Part shown: positions 47,773 through 60,770 of the stretch, piece by piece
Position numbering within the stretch: position 1 is the stretch's first letter
Layout of the letters: every line of letters starts with the position of its first letter
From: Deinococcus aetherius
GTDB lineage: Bacteria; Deinococcota; Deinococci; Deinococcales; Deinococcaceae
Assembly (NCBI RefSeq): GCF_025997855.1
Contig: NZ_AP026563.1
Coordinates: forward strand, 110,001 to 174,000
Direction of reading: 5' to 3'
Length of the DNA: 64,000 nucleotides
Made by a program: the position numbers and the translations under genes
Notes under the pieces: model-generated
What the model was told of the DNA's origin: nothing
What the model saw: only the letters and a program-made list of their open reading frames with translations
The model's database searches: none

Positions 47773-48648
47773 ATGGCCGCGATGTCTGACGGGGGCGTCT
47801 TCCAGTTCCCAGTCGGTGACGTGATCTGCATCGCCATCGACGACGGCGGCTACGATTACCAACCCGAGGCATTCGCCTTCGGACCCCACGAGCAGGCATT
47901 CGTCGCCGCCACGGGGCAGCGGGGGGCGGAGAACTCCCCGATCCACACGCCCTACACCTGTCTCGTGGTCCGCACGCCACAGCACCTCGTGCTGATCGAC
48001 GCCGGCGCGGGATGGGACCCGGGCAATGGCAAGCTCCCTGCCAGGCTGCGCGCCGCGGGCATCGACCTCGCCGCCGTCGATGTCGTCATCCTGACGCATG
48101 GTCACTCCGACCACATCGGCGCGGCCACCGGTCAGGACGGGCAGCCCACCTTCCCGAACGCGCGGTATGTCATGAGCACCGCCGAGTGGACCTTCTGGAA
48201 CGCGGAGCATCCCGATCTCAACCACACGCCGCGGGAATTCGCCGGGCTGCTCACCTGGTTCGCCCACCAGAAGCTTCGTCCCATCGAGCCGCAACTCGAT
48301 CTCGTCGACGGCGAGACGGAGGTGGTTCCCGGCGTGACCGTCCTCCCCGTGCCCGGGCACACCCCCGGACAGCTCGCCGTCCTCGTGCGCTCGCACGGGG
48401 AGCAGCTCCTCGTGATCGCCGACGCCTTCACGCACCCCCTGCATGTGCCGCATCCCGAGTGGACCGCGAACGTCGACCTCGATCCGGCCCAGACGGTCAG
48501 AACCCGGCAGGCCCTTCTCGAGCGCGCGTCCTCGGCGAACGCCCTCGTCCAGGCCTTCCACTTTCCCTTCCCCGGCCTTGGCCGGGTCAGGCGTGCCCCC
48601 GAGGGGTGGACCTGGGCCCCCGAAGCTACCCACGGCGGTCCTGCCTGA
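47773..48648 (+). CDS. MBL-fold metallo-hydrolase (lactonase-like)
   Basis: About 291 residues with the metallo-beta-lactamase signature THGHSDHIG, then the later ligands in VPGHTPGQLAVL, ADAFTHPLH and AFHFPFPGLG. AHL-lactonase or quorum-quenching type enzymes share this pattern, but substrate is unknown. Start is uncertain: ATG at 47773 or 47782, without a good Shine-Dalgarno. A 21-codon ORF (ATG 47724, preceded by AGAGG) ends by overlapping this start, so initiation may be coupled. Confidence 0.8.
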   Translation: MAAMSDGGVFQFPVGDVICIAIDDGGYDYQPEAFAFGPHEQAFVAATGQRGAENSPIHTPYTCLVVRTPQHLVLIDAGAGWDPGNGKLPARLRAAGIDLAAVDVVILTHGHSDHIGAATGQDGQPTFPNARYVMSTAEWTFWNAEHPDLNHTPREFAGLLTWFAHQKLRPIEPQLDLVDGETEVVPGVTVLPVPGHTPGQLAVLVRSHGEQLLVIADAFTHPLHVPHPEWTANVDLDPAQTVRTRQALLERASSANALVQAFHFPFPGLGRVRRAPEGWTWAPEATHGGPA

Positions 48649-48773
48649 GCTGAAGGAGCCGAACCTTGCCGCGGTGCCCCGGGGCAACGGATGATGTTCG
48701 CGCTGCCCCAGGAAAAGCGCGGCGTGAGGCCTCTGCGTTCCGCGATGCCCGGAGGTCAATGGCGGGCAGGTCG

Positions 48774-49763
48774 TCACGGCTGGTCAAGAACGCCGGGCAG
48801 AAAGGCGAAACTCAGGAGCCACCCGACCATCGCGGCGAGGGTGACGGCACCGGCCGTCAGGGTCGCGCTCCACGACAGCCCGCCGGTCACGGAGAAGGTC
48901 GTGAGGACGAGCACGAAGGTCGTCGCGGGCACCAGGGCGGCGAAGGCGCGAAAGGCCGCGCTCCGCTCCCGGGAGGGGCGCAGCCAGGCGTAGAAGCCGT
49001 CCGCGAGCAGGCCCGCCGCGAGCAGCGTGGGCAGCAGGGTGTAGTCGGCGTGGACGAGCAGCATCAACGCGGCGCTGAGCGTGACCAGGAGGGTCAGCCC
49101 CCCGAAAGGCAGCGTGAACCGGCGCGCGGCGAACAAGACGACGCCGGAGAGGAGGGCGGCCTGGACGAGGACACCGGATGGGCCCAAGCCGTTTCCCACA
49201 CCTTGTCTGAGCACCTCGTCCGTCTCCGCGAGGGGATTCACGTAGGCCGTGAAAAAGGTCAGCAGGGACAGCAAGAGCGCCAGGGCCGCCAGGGCCGGCC
49301 ACGGGGCACGCGTGTCGCCGCGGGCGAGGGCAGCACGGACGGGACCGGCGACCATCAGGCCGGCGCCGAGGGCGAGCAGCAGGTGTGGAGGGCTCAGCAG
49401 CGCCTCGACGCTGACCTCGATGCCGAACCGGGTGTGCCAGGCGAGGTCGCTCAGCCCGCCGAGGGCGAAGAGGCCCGCGCCCACCAGCGACCATTCGTAC
49501 CCGGCGGGCATGGCCCCCGGGCGCAGGCCCCCTCCCCGCAACGCCCGCACGGCCAGGAGCAGGGCGAGCAGCGCGTAACCGCTGTACAGCAGGCCGTGCC
49601 AGGGCGTGAAGAAAGTTTCGAGGGCGTAGCGGTGGTGCGCCCACGCGTCGAGATGCACGCCGAAGAGCATCAGGCCGCCGAGGGCGACAACCGCCCAGTC
49701 GAAGGGCAGGGGGCGCTGGGTCCAGGCAGAGCGGAATGTGATGCGTGAGCGTCGGGTGGTCAT
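48774..49763 (-). CDS. Multi-pass membrane protein of unknown function
   Basis: 329 residues with about eight to nine membrane helices. It begins RITFRSAWTQRPLPFDWAVVA and has conserved-looking HLDAWAHHRYALETFFTPWH, SDLAWHTRFGIEV and SPPHLLLALGAG; the His/Asp/Glu within helices suggest a metal or haem site. I do not recognise the family. It is divergent from a TetR regulator, but an IS982-type element is now inserted between the two. AAGGAG precedes the ATG. Confidence 0.7.
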   Translation of the reverse strand: MTTRRSRITFRSAWTQRPLPFDWAVVALGGLMLFGVHLDAWAHHRYALETFFTPWHGLLYSGYALLALLLAVRALRGGGLRPGAMPAGYEWSLVGAGLFALGGLSDLAWHTRFGIEVSVEALLSPPHLLLALGAGLMVAGPVRAALARGDTRAPWPALAALALLLSLLTFFTAYVNPLAETDEVLRQGVGNGLGPSGVLVQAALLSGVVLFAARRFTLPFGGLTLLVTLSAALMLLVHADYTLLPTLLAAGLLADGFYAWLRPSRERSAAFRAFAALVPATTFVLVLTTFSVTGGLSWSATLTAGAVTLAAMVGWLLSFAFLPGVLDQP

Positions 49764-49808
49764 GGCAAGACTCCTTGGCTGGGAGGCCGGACGCGGATGG
49801 CCGAGAGG

Positions 49809-50697
49809 TTACTAACCGCGAATAGGGGTTGACAGGGTGGGGGGAGAAATGGCAAAGGGACGGTGCTTATGGGCCGTCCCGATCTCAGTCTACTCTCGAT
49901 CCCCGAGGCGCTGAAGCGCCTCACGGTCTGGCTGGCCCCCCAGATGCCACCCAAGCTGATCCACCCGCACGAGAAGATCAGTGATGCCGAACTGGTGGCC
50001 GTCGCGGTGCTGCAACGGGTCCACAAGGCGGTGTACTTCAAGGGATGGTGGAGACTGCTCAAGCTCAACCACTGTCCACACTACCCGTCGGAAGTGCAGG
50101 CCAGGGTCAGGCTGGCACGCCTGACCCCCGTGATCGAGCGGGTGAGCGTCGAAGTCCAGGCACTGGACTTCGTGGCGGTCGATTCCGAACCCCTCCCGGT
50201 CTGCACCTTCAAACGCGCGCCACGTTGCAAGTTCAAGGGGGCTAGACACGGCTTCAGCACCTCCGGCCCGGTGTACGGCTTCAAACTCCATGCGTGGAGC
50301 ACGCTGAACGGCAAGATCGCCCGCTACGAGATTCACCCGGCCAACGAACACGACTTCACCGTGGGCTGTGTGATGAACCGGGAATGGTCCGCTTACAGCG
50401 GACCTCGGCAGATCGGGGACAAGGGGTATCAGTCGGGGACCTACCTGACCCCGCCCAAGCAGGGCGCCAAGCGCCCTGACCCTCGCTGGAAAGAGGATTA
50501 CGCGGCTGCCCGCAAGATCATCGAGTCGGTGTTCTCGGCCCTGGTCGGCGCCGGGCTGCGTTGGGGACAGGTCAAAACCCTGGCAGCCCTGCGCCTCAAG
50601 GTCGCCTTGATCGTCCTGGCCTACAACCTCAAGTTCCGTAACCTGCTCCCTCTACCCTAGAACCGCCTCCCGATCAATCCCTATTCGCGGTTACTAA
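49809..50697. mobile_element. IS982-family insertion sequence with target duplication
   Basis: An element of about 875 bp (49816-50690). Its ends are inverted repeats CCGCGAATAGGG.TTGA..GGG. The flanks TTACTAA (49809-49815 and 50691-50697) are identical and look like a 7-base target duplication. The intact ends and transposase imply recent insertion. It sits in the intergenic region between the divergent TetR and membrane-protein genes, likely separating a regulator from its operator. Confidence 0.85.
49869..50660 (+). CDS. IS982-family transposase
   Basis: 263 residues, apparently full length. DDE residues can be seen: Asp in [14 protein letters not shown], Asp in [12 protein letters not shown] and Glu in [20 protein letters not shown] precedes the ATG; an in-frame GTG lies six bases upstream. 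It catalyses movement of the element. Confidence 0.9.
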   Translation: MGRPDLSLLSIPEALKRLTVWLAPQMPPKLIHPHEKISDAELVAVAVLQRVHKAVYFKGWWRLLKLNHCPHYPSEVQARVRLARLTPVIERVSVEVQALDFVAVDSEPLPVCTFKRAPRCKFKGARHGFSTSGPVYGFKLHAWSTLNGKIARYEIHPANEHDFTVGCVMNREWSAYSGPRQIGDKGYQSGTYLTPPKQGAKRPDPRWKEDYAAARKIIESVFSALVGAGLRWGQVKTLAALRLKVALIVLAYNLKFRNLLPLP

Positions 50698-50746
50698 TAT
50701 GCGAAGCTTTCCCCACGTTTTCAATTCGCATTTCGGAGAACCCATC

Positions 50747-51397
50747 ATGACCAGCAAGGACGCCGTACAGCCCCGTCGCAGACCGCGCCAGGTGCGCAGC
50801 CGGCGCCGCGTCGCCAAGATCCTCGACGCCGCCCTTCATGTTTTCGCCGAGCGCGGGTACGGCGCCACGACCACCACGGCCATTGCCGAGCAGGCGGGGG
50901 TATCGGTCGGATCGCTCTACCAGTTCTTCCCCAACAAGGAGGCTGTTCTGTACGCGCTCAGCGAACGCTTTGACGCCAGCTTCTTCACCTGGCTGGACGA
51001 AGCCCTCGCCGGGAGCGAGGGCCACCGCTCCACCGTGGAATGGATCGACGCCTTGTTCGACGCGCTCGTCGAAATGGACCAGCAGCACCCCGGGTTGTTT
51101 CGGGTGCTCGCGCACGCCTACACCTCTCCCGAGTTTGCGCGCGCCGAGCGGCACTTCAACCAGCAGGTCGCTCGGCGAGTGGTCACGCTGCTGACGCCGC
51201 TGGCACCGCACCTTGCCGCCGGGCAGCTCGAAGTCGTCGCCACCGTATGCGTCGAGGTCACGCACGCCCTCTTTCACCTGGCCTCCACGGACGAGGTCGC
51301 AGCGGACGACGTCTTGCCCGAAGCGCGACGCTTGCTGGGCGCGTACCTGTCCTCGGTGACGGGCGCCCCACCGTTGAGGCCGGGGGCCGTGACCTGA
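50747..51397 (+). CDS. TetR-family transcriptional regulator
   Basis: 216 residues. The HTH is canonical: KILDAALHVFAERGYGATTTTAI, AEQAGVSVGSLYQFFPNKEAV. The C-terminal helices form the ligand and dimer domain. The ATG has GGAG at a good distance (CGGAGAACCCATC). It originally faced the membrane-protein gene at 49763; the IS insertion about 50 bases upstream may have changed its promoter and operator. Confidence 0.9.
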   Translation: MTSKDAVQPRRRPRQVRSRRRVAKILDAALHVFAERGYGATTTTAIAEQAGVSVGSLYQFFPNKEAVLYALSERFDASFFTWLDEALAGSEGHRSTVEWIDALFDALVEMDQQHPGLFRVLAHAYTSPEFARAERHFNQQVARRVVTLLTPLAPHLAAGQLEVVATVCVEVTHALFHLASTDEVAADDVLPEARRLLGAYLSSVTGAPPLRPGAVT

Positions 51398-51406
51398 TCC
51401 ACAGCA

Positions 51407-51449
51407 CCGGGAAGGGCGAACCTTCGTCACGAGGATTCGCCCTTCCCGG
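51407..51449. terminator. Bidirectional terminator between convergent genes
   Basis: CCGGGAAGGGCGAA (51407-51420) pairs with its exact complement at 51436-51449, with a 15-base loop that can extend the stem. It separates the TetR gene from the copA-linked paralogues. Confidence 0.65.
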
Positions 51450-51461
51450 CAAGTGCGCGTT

Positions 51462-51884
51462 TCAGACCAGCGTGTGTTGGGGTGCGAGCACCTCGGCCAG
51501 GCGCACGAGCAGTTCCTCGGCCCGCTCGTAGCCGGGGCGCAGGTAGACGGTGCCGAAGGTGCTCCAGTCCTGCACCGCCGCGACCTCCTGCCCGCCGTCC
51601 TCGAGCTTGAGGTGCGGGTACACGCCGTACTCCACGAAGCAGCCGAACTCGCAGGCCACCTCTTCCAGGGCCAAGGTGTTTTCCTCGTTCCAGGTGACCC
51701 TGTACGGCAGAGCGAAGGCAGGCTTACCGCATGAGCCCCCCGTGCCGAGCAGGGGGAAGCCCGCGACGCTGGGCGACTCGGCGCGGACCTTCACGCGTTC
51801 CAGAAAGGCCTGGCGGTCGCGGGCGAGGTTCGGACTGGGGAGCTTCTGGGCGGCGATCCAGGGGCCAAGGGAGAGCTTGGTCAT
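51462..51884 (-). CDS. Unknown protein of the copA operon, paralogue B
   Basis: 140 residues. It shares with the adjacent gene a core that reads SCGKPAFALPYRVTWNEENT, LALE, VEYG, QDWSTFGTVYLRPGYERAEEL. Function unknown. The single conserved Cys beside a CopA pump could bind Cu(I). The ATG overlaps the stop of paralogue A (ATGA), so the pair is co-translated. Soluble, no signal seen. Confidence 0.75.
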   Translation of the reverse strand: MTKLSLGPWIAAQKLPSPNLARDRQAFLERVKVRAESPSVAGFPLLGTGGSCGKPAFALPYRVTWNEENTLALEEVACEFGCFVEYGVYPHLKLEDGGQEVAAVQDWSTFGTVYLRPGYERAEELLVRLAEVLAPQHTLV

Positions 51885-52321
51885 GGGGTCATCCTTTCCT
51901 GCCCGTTGGGGGCGTCATGGGGTCTCAGGGTCTCGACGAGGTCGCGCAGCAGTTCGGCGGCGTGCTCGTACTCGGCGCGCAGGTACACCACCCCGAAGGG
52001 GGTCCAGTCCTGGAGGGCCGCGAGTTCCCTGTCGGTGGCGGTGTGCCGCAGGTGGGCGAGGTGGCCGTACTCGACGTGGCCGCGGTAGCGCCGGGCGAGG
52101 GCTTCCAGGGCCAGCGTGTTCTCTTCGGTCCAGGTGAGCGGGTAGGGCAGCGCGAAGGCGGGTTTGCCGCAGGAACTGCCCACGCCCAGGAGCGGGAGGC
52201 CCTGCTCGCCGGGGTAAGCGGCACGCTTCCTGGAACGTTCGAGGAAACTCGCGCGGCAGAGGCCCTGCCTGGCGTTCGTCCGGAGGTCGCGCATCAGATC
52301 GGCCACGTTCAGCTTCGCCAT
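51881..52321 (-). CDS. Unknown protein of the copA operon, paralogue A
   Basis: 146 residues, similar to its downstream neighbour over the whole core (GVGSSCGKPAFALPYPLTW, EENTLALEALARRY, VEYGHLAHL, QDWTPFGVVYLRAEYEHAAEL). The N-terminal 40 residues differ. It lies 59 bases after copA, past a possible partial terminator. AAAGGAG precedes the ATG. I know of no characterised homologue; copper handling is inferred from position only. Confidence 0.75.
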   Translation of the reverse strand: MAKLNVADLMRDLRTNARQGLCRASFLERSRKRAAYPGEQGLPLLGVGSSCGKPAFALPYPLTWTEENTLALEALARRYRGHVEYGHLAHLRHTATDRELAALQDWTPFGVVYLRAEYEHAAELLRDLVETLRPHDAPNGQERMTP

Positions 52322-52346
52322 AGGAACGGCACTCCTTTCGGGGCGA

Positions 52347-52374
52347 GGGGGCCGCATCCCGAAGGTGCGGCCCC
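52347..52374 (-). terminator. Hairpin after copA
   Basis: GGGGCCGCA pairs with TGCGGCCCC around a nine-base loop, between copA and the paralogue pair. It has no T-tract, so it may only attenuate or stabilise the message. Confidence 0.45.
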
Positions 52375-52380
52375 TGGGGG

Positions 52381-54897
<2,517 letters not shown>

Positions 54898-54907
54898 GCC
54901 TACCTCC

Positions 54908-54927
54908 TATCCTCCCTGGGAGGGTAT
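54908..54927 (-). promoter_or_regulatory. CsoR-type operator upstream of copA
   Basis: TATCCTCCC, T, GGGAGGGTAT: a G-tract inverted repeat directly before the copA start region. It matches the form of CsoR operators, so CsoR should repress copA when copper is low. Confidence 0.65.
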
Positions 54928-55013
54928 GAGGGAATCATACGGCAAGCGCGAGGCAATAGCAAGGATGGAAAGGATTTTCGTGCCCTTCTAGGGTTTTAGC
55001 TCCCAATTCGTCC

Positions 55014-55042
55014 TTGACATCCCCCCGGGTAGGGTATAGGAT
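55014..55042 (+). promoter_or_regulatory. copZ-csoR promoter with CsoR-like site
   Basis: TTGACA (55014-55019), 17 bases, TAGGAT (55037-55042), then six bases and the copZ ATG, so the mRNA is predicted to be leaderless. The spacer contains CCCCCCGGGTAGGGTAT, a G/C-tract CsoR-like operator. Confidence 0.7.
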
Positions 55043-55048
55043 TTGGGT

Positions 55049-55252
55049 ATGACCACCGAACTGACCGTGACTGGTATGAGCTGCGGGCACTGCGAGAAGG
55101 CCGTGACGAGCGCGCTCAAGAGCGTTTCCGGAGTGCAAGACGTCCGGGTCGACCTTCAGCGGGGCGCCGCCACCGTGCAGGGCGACGCCGACCCCCAGGC
55201 GCTGATCGCCGCCGTGACCGAAGAGGGCTACGGCGCCCAAGTGCGCGGCTAA
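55049..55252 (+). CDS. copZ: Copper chaperone
   Basis: 67 residues, a single heavy-metal-associated domain: VTGMSCGHCEKAVTSAL with the CxxC Cu(I) site, and a C-terminal EEGYGAQV. It carries Cu(I) to CopA or CsoR in the cytoplasm. It is the first gene of the copZ-csoR operon, with a one-base gap to csoR. An in-frame TTG at 55043 precedes the ATG but lies in the promoter. Confidence 0.93.
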   Translation: MTTELTVTGMSCGHCEKAVTSALKSVSGVQDVRVDLQRGAATVQGDADPQALIAAVTEEGYGAQVRG

Positions 55253-55253
55253 C

Positions 55254-55568
<315 letters not shown>

Positions 55569-55580
55569 AGTCCCTGATTC

Positions 55581-55608
55581 CTGCGGGCCGCCCCCAAGCG
55601 GCCCGCAG
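55581..55608 (+). terminator. Hairpin after csoR
   Basis: CTGCGGGCCGC pairs with GCGGCCCGCAG around CCCCAA, 12 bases after csoR; only a weak T-tract follows. The 200 bases from here to the next gene hold nothing else. Confidence 0.6.
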
Positions 55609-55819
55609 CATCTTGGGGCGGCAACGGCTGAACCCCCTGCTGGCAGGGGGTGAACAGCCACCGGGAAGTGGACCCGGACCGGGCTGTCCATTCGTCAAAG
55701 CCCGTGGCGGAACAGCCTCGACCGGGTGCCGGGCGTGGCGCGCCTCCTTATGGCAAGCTGAGAGCTGGCATGCCCCCGGCAGACGAAAGCGGTGATCGAC
55801 CCTGACCAAACCAGGGACC

Positions 55820-57062
55820 TTGTACGTTCTGCTCAACCCCAGCATGCCCGGTCTGGTCAAGGTCGGCCTGACCATGCGGGACGCGGCCGAGCGGGCGCGG
55901 GAACTCGCGGGGGCGACGGGCGTTCCCACCGACTTCCTCATCGCCTATGAGGCCAACTTCGAGGACGTCCACGGGGCAGAACAGCACATGCACGCCTCGC
56001 TCGCGCCTTTCCGCGTGAATCAGGGCCGCGAGTTTTTCCGGGTTCCCCCGACCTTCGCCATTGACACACTCCTGGAATTGCGCCTCCAGGGATTGTACGG
56101 CGCCACCTCCTTCCATACCGACCCGGTCAAACGGGCTGCGGACGAACAGGTGAAGTTTCAGGGGCAGCACAAGGCGCGGGAACTCTACGAGCAGGGCCAG
56201 GCGCACGAACTGGGGCGGGGCGTGCTCAAATCCATGTACGAGGCCATCAAGTACTACGAGGCCGCCGCAAAGGCCGGACTGCCGGAGGCCCATGCCCGCC
56301 TCGGCGCCAGCCTGCTGCGCGGCTACGGCACCGAAGTCAACGTGAAACGCGGTCTCAAAACCCTGGAGAAGGGCGCGGCCCTGGGCGACCTGGACTGCCT
56401 GCGGGAACTGGCCGTGGCCCACCGTAGACTGAGACAGCCCGACATCTCCGTCGACCGCTGGCGTGAATACTTTGACGCGGCCCCCGGAACGGACGAGGCG
56501 GCCTATTACGCGGCGCGCTTCCTGTTGACCTCACCCCGTCACTACCGCCTCAGCCGCTTTTTCCAGGTTCAAGCGACGCGAGTGCTGCGGCTGATTGACC
56601 TGATCGTCTTTGCCGACTGGCACGCCCGCCTGGTCGAGCGGCGATCACACCTCTCCGACCCGGACCATCGATGGTTCTCCCCTCTGGAAGCCTTGTCCGG
56701 GGTGCACTACGACACGCAAAGGGCGGCCGTCGCCCTGCTCGAGGAATTGGAAGGCGACGGGCAAGTGAACAGTTCGGTTGTTCTGCACGCCGCACGCGAA
56801 AGTCAGCTTCGCGACCTGGGGAGGAGTTCCGGTCAGGGCAGGCCGGAACCACCCAGTTGGGGCACCTGGGAGGAGTTCGACCAGGCCACCTACACCGCCC
56901 TTCCGCGACCGGAACGGGTGCCCCCAGCCCTCAACAACCCCCACGAGCTGGGCGCGCGAGGCCGCCGCACCCGCATGGCAGCGGCGGCTCGCCTTCTGGA
57001 ACCGCCGGTACCTGGGCGAGGGCATGAAGCTGCAATCGCCGGGGCCACGCCGGAGGCGCTGA
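55820..57062 (+). CDS. T5orf172 GIY-YIG-type protein with Sel1-like repeats, probable frameshift near its end
   Basis: The N-terminal 95 residues match the T5orf172 (GIY-YIG-like nuclease) domain: LYVLLNPSMPGLVKVGLTMRDAAERA, FEDVHGAEQHMHASLAPFRV and GREFFRV. Residues about 110-210 look like Sel1/TPR repeats (AIKYYEAAAKAGLPEAHARLG). A TTG at 55820 is the only plausible start after an upstream stop. The same frame runs on to 58123 antisense to the next gene, but coding character shifts near 56950 to another frame ending AWQRRLAFWNRRYLGEGMKL at 57062, so a one-base indel is likely. Function unknown; nuclease activity is inferred. Confidence 0.65.
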
Positions 57063-57118
57063 TCCTGGCCCCACCCGCGCCGAGGGTGCGGGGAGTGCGG
57101 CGGGCGCGGATTCGGTCG

Positions 57119-57988
57119 TCAGGTTCCTTGTCCCACCGGGCGCCAGCTTCGTCCGCCGTCCAGCGAGCGGTACACGGCGCCGCCCTCACCGACGGCATAC
57201 AGCTTCGCTTCGTCCTGTGGGTCGGCGGCGACCAGCCGCGCGCCCCCCTTGAAGCCCAGGGGCGTCCAAGTCGCGCCCCGGTCCTCGGAACGCCAGAGGC
57301 CACCCGCCCCGGCGAGGTACAGGTGGCCGCTGACCGGGTGGACGTCCAGGCCGGAAGGGGCGGCGGGGGGCGCGGCGCGGGCCCGTTGCCAGGTCACCCC
57401 GTCATCCGACATGATGAGGCCTTCACCTCCCACGAGCGCGTACAGACGTGGCCCCGCGCCGGGCCCCACCGCCAGCGCCGTGGCGTTCGCGGTCTCCGGC
57501 GACATCACCTCCCAGTTGCGGCCGTCGCGCGTCCGGTACAACCCCAGACCGGCGATGTTCGCGTACCACACGTTCGGCGTATCGGGGACGACCGCGAAGC
57601 CGTGAAGGTCCCGGCTCGCCAGGTTCCCAAAGGTCGTCGGCTGCCAGGTCGCCCCGCCATCCCGGCTGGTCTTCAGCACGTCGTGTCCGGCCAGGACCAG
57701 GACTGGGGACCGGGGGGAAGCGGCGAGCGTCATGGCGTCCCCGGCACCGTCGGGCCGACTCCAGGTGCGGCCGCCGTCCGTGCTGATCGAGACGCCCACG
57801 TGCTGACCGTACAGCAGCCGTCCGCCGGGCAGCACCTGCAGGGCGTGAAAGTCACCGCTCAAATGGCCTGCCGCAACCGCCGTCCCATTTCGCACCTGCC
57901 ACCCCGCGGCACCTGCTACCAGGAGCACGCCCAGGAGGGCGCCGGTCAGCAGGGGGCGTCGGGACGGCCGTGCCCTTCGCGTCGTCAT
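57119..57988 (-). CDS. Secreted beta-propeller (BNR/sialidase-like) protein
   Basis: 289 residues with a signal peptide or anchor (LLTGALLGVLLVAGAAGW). Repeated Asp-box motifs follow: ISTDGGRTWSRP, TSRDGGATWQPT, RTRDGRNWEVM, MSDDGVTWQRA, RSEDRGATWTPL and RSLDGGRSWRPV. It should be a five- to six-bladed propeller, resembling the F510_1955 glycosylhydrolase-like family. A catalytic role is not evident; binding or sensing is possible. The start is chosen at 57988 (MTTRRARPSRR). Confidence 0.85.
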   Translation of the reverse strand: MTTRRARPSRRPLLTGALLGVLLVAGAAGWQVRNGTAVAAGHLSGDFHALQVLPGGRLLYGQHVGVSISTDGGRTWSRPDGAGDAMTLAASPRSPVLVLAGHDVLKTSRDGGATWQPTTFGNLASRDLHGFAVVPDTPNVWYANIAGLGLYRTRDGRNWEVMSPETANATALAVGPGAGPRLYALVGGEGLIMSDDGVTWQRARAAPPAAPSGLDVHPVSGHLYLAGAGGLWRSEDRGATWTPLGFKGGARLVAADPQDEAKLYAVGEGGAVYRSLDGGRSWRPVGQGT

Positions 57989-58076
57989 GTCCTCATCTCT
58001 CCCATGAACGTCCACCACAGGAGGCGGCGCGTCACCTCCACTGTACGACGCCTGCCCAGCGGTGCCGAAGTGTGCT

Positions 58077-59123
<1,047 letters not shown>

Positions 59124-59129
59124 TCGAAC

Positions 59130-59161
59130 ACGGTAGGGGACTTGTGTTGCCCTTGTGTTAA
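59130..59161 (-). promoter_or_regulatory. TTTACA-type promoter of the C39 peptidase
   Basis: On the minus strand TTAACA (plus 59156-59161) and GCAACA (plus 59145-59150) are 11 bases apart with identical following bases (CAAG), then nine bases and TACCGT (plus 59130-59135). Confidence 0.65.
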
Positions 59162-59336
59162 GGGAGGGGTGGAGTGAAGCCCGGACCGTTGGAGGCAGAG
59201 GAGTCTGTTGGGACCTCCGCAGCCGCAGTGTGCCCAGGTCGTCGGGTTCCCGGGCCCCCGGACTCACCCCACCGCCGGGCCCACCGACGACAGGAACACC
59301 CGCCAATGCCTGGCGGGTGCTGTGAAGGGGAAGAAC

Positions 59337-60379
<1,043 letters not shown>

Positions 60380-60464
60380 GGTCGGTCTCCTTGATTATGA
60401 GCGAGGGCGGCGGCGCGACGGGCGAACCTTCGAGCGCAACAGTGGGAAAGACCGTTGTCCCGCT

Positions 60465-60496
60465 ATGTAAAAACGCCTGTGTTCAGATTGTGTAAA
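60465..60496 (-). promoter_or_regulatory. TTTACA-type promoter of the copper-storage operon
   Basis: On the minus strand TTTACA (plus 60491-60496) and TGAACA (plus 60480-60485) are 11 bases apart, then nine bases and a weak -10, TTACAT (plus 60465-60470). The leader is about 85 bases. The remaining 275 bases to the FTR1 stop show nothing else. Confidence 0.5.
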
Positions 60497-60770
60497 GTCC
60501 TGCAAGTCTCAAGACGATGTAAAAGCAGCGGCTTGCGGGTCGGCCCCGAGTGGGTGGTCGCGGAAAGAGCAGCACGCGGGGAAGCAGGCGAGGCCACTCC
60601 CCCACCAGCCAGTCAGCACGACGGGAACCACGGCCGCCGCTCACCTGGCGTCTGCAGAGGCGGAAATCCTCCCGGTAGGAGTAGAGGAAGGTGGGGGCGC
60701 CGGAGGGCCCTCACCCACACGGGGGGAGCAAAGCGTCAGGCTCAACCCTTGCCCGGATTGGCCCCACGAC

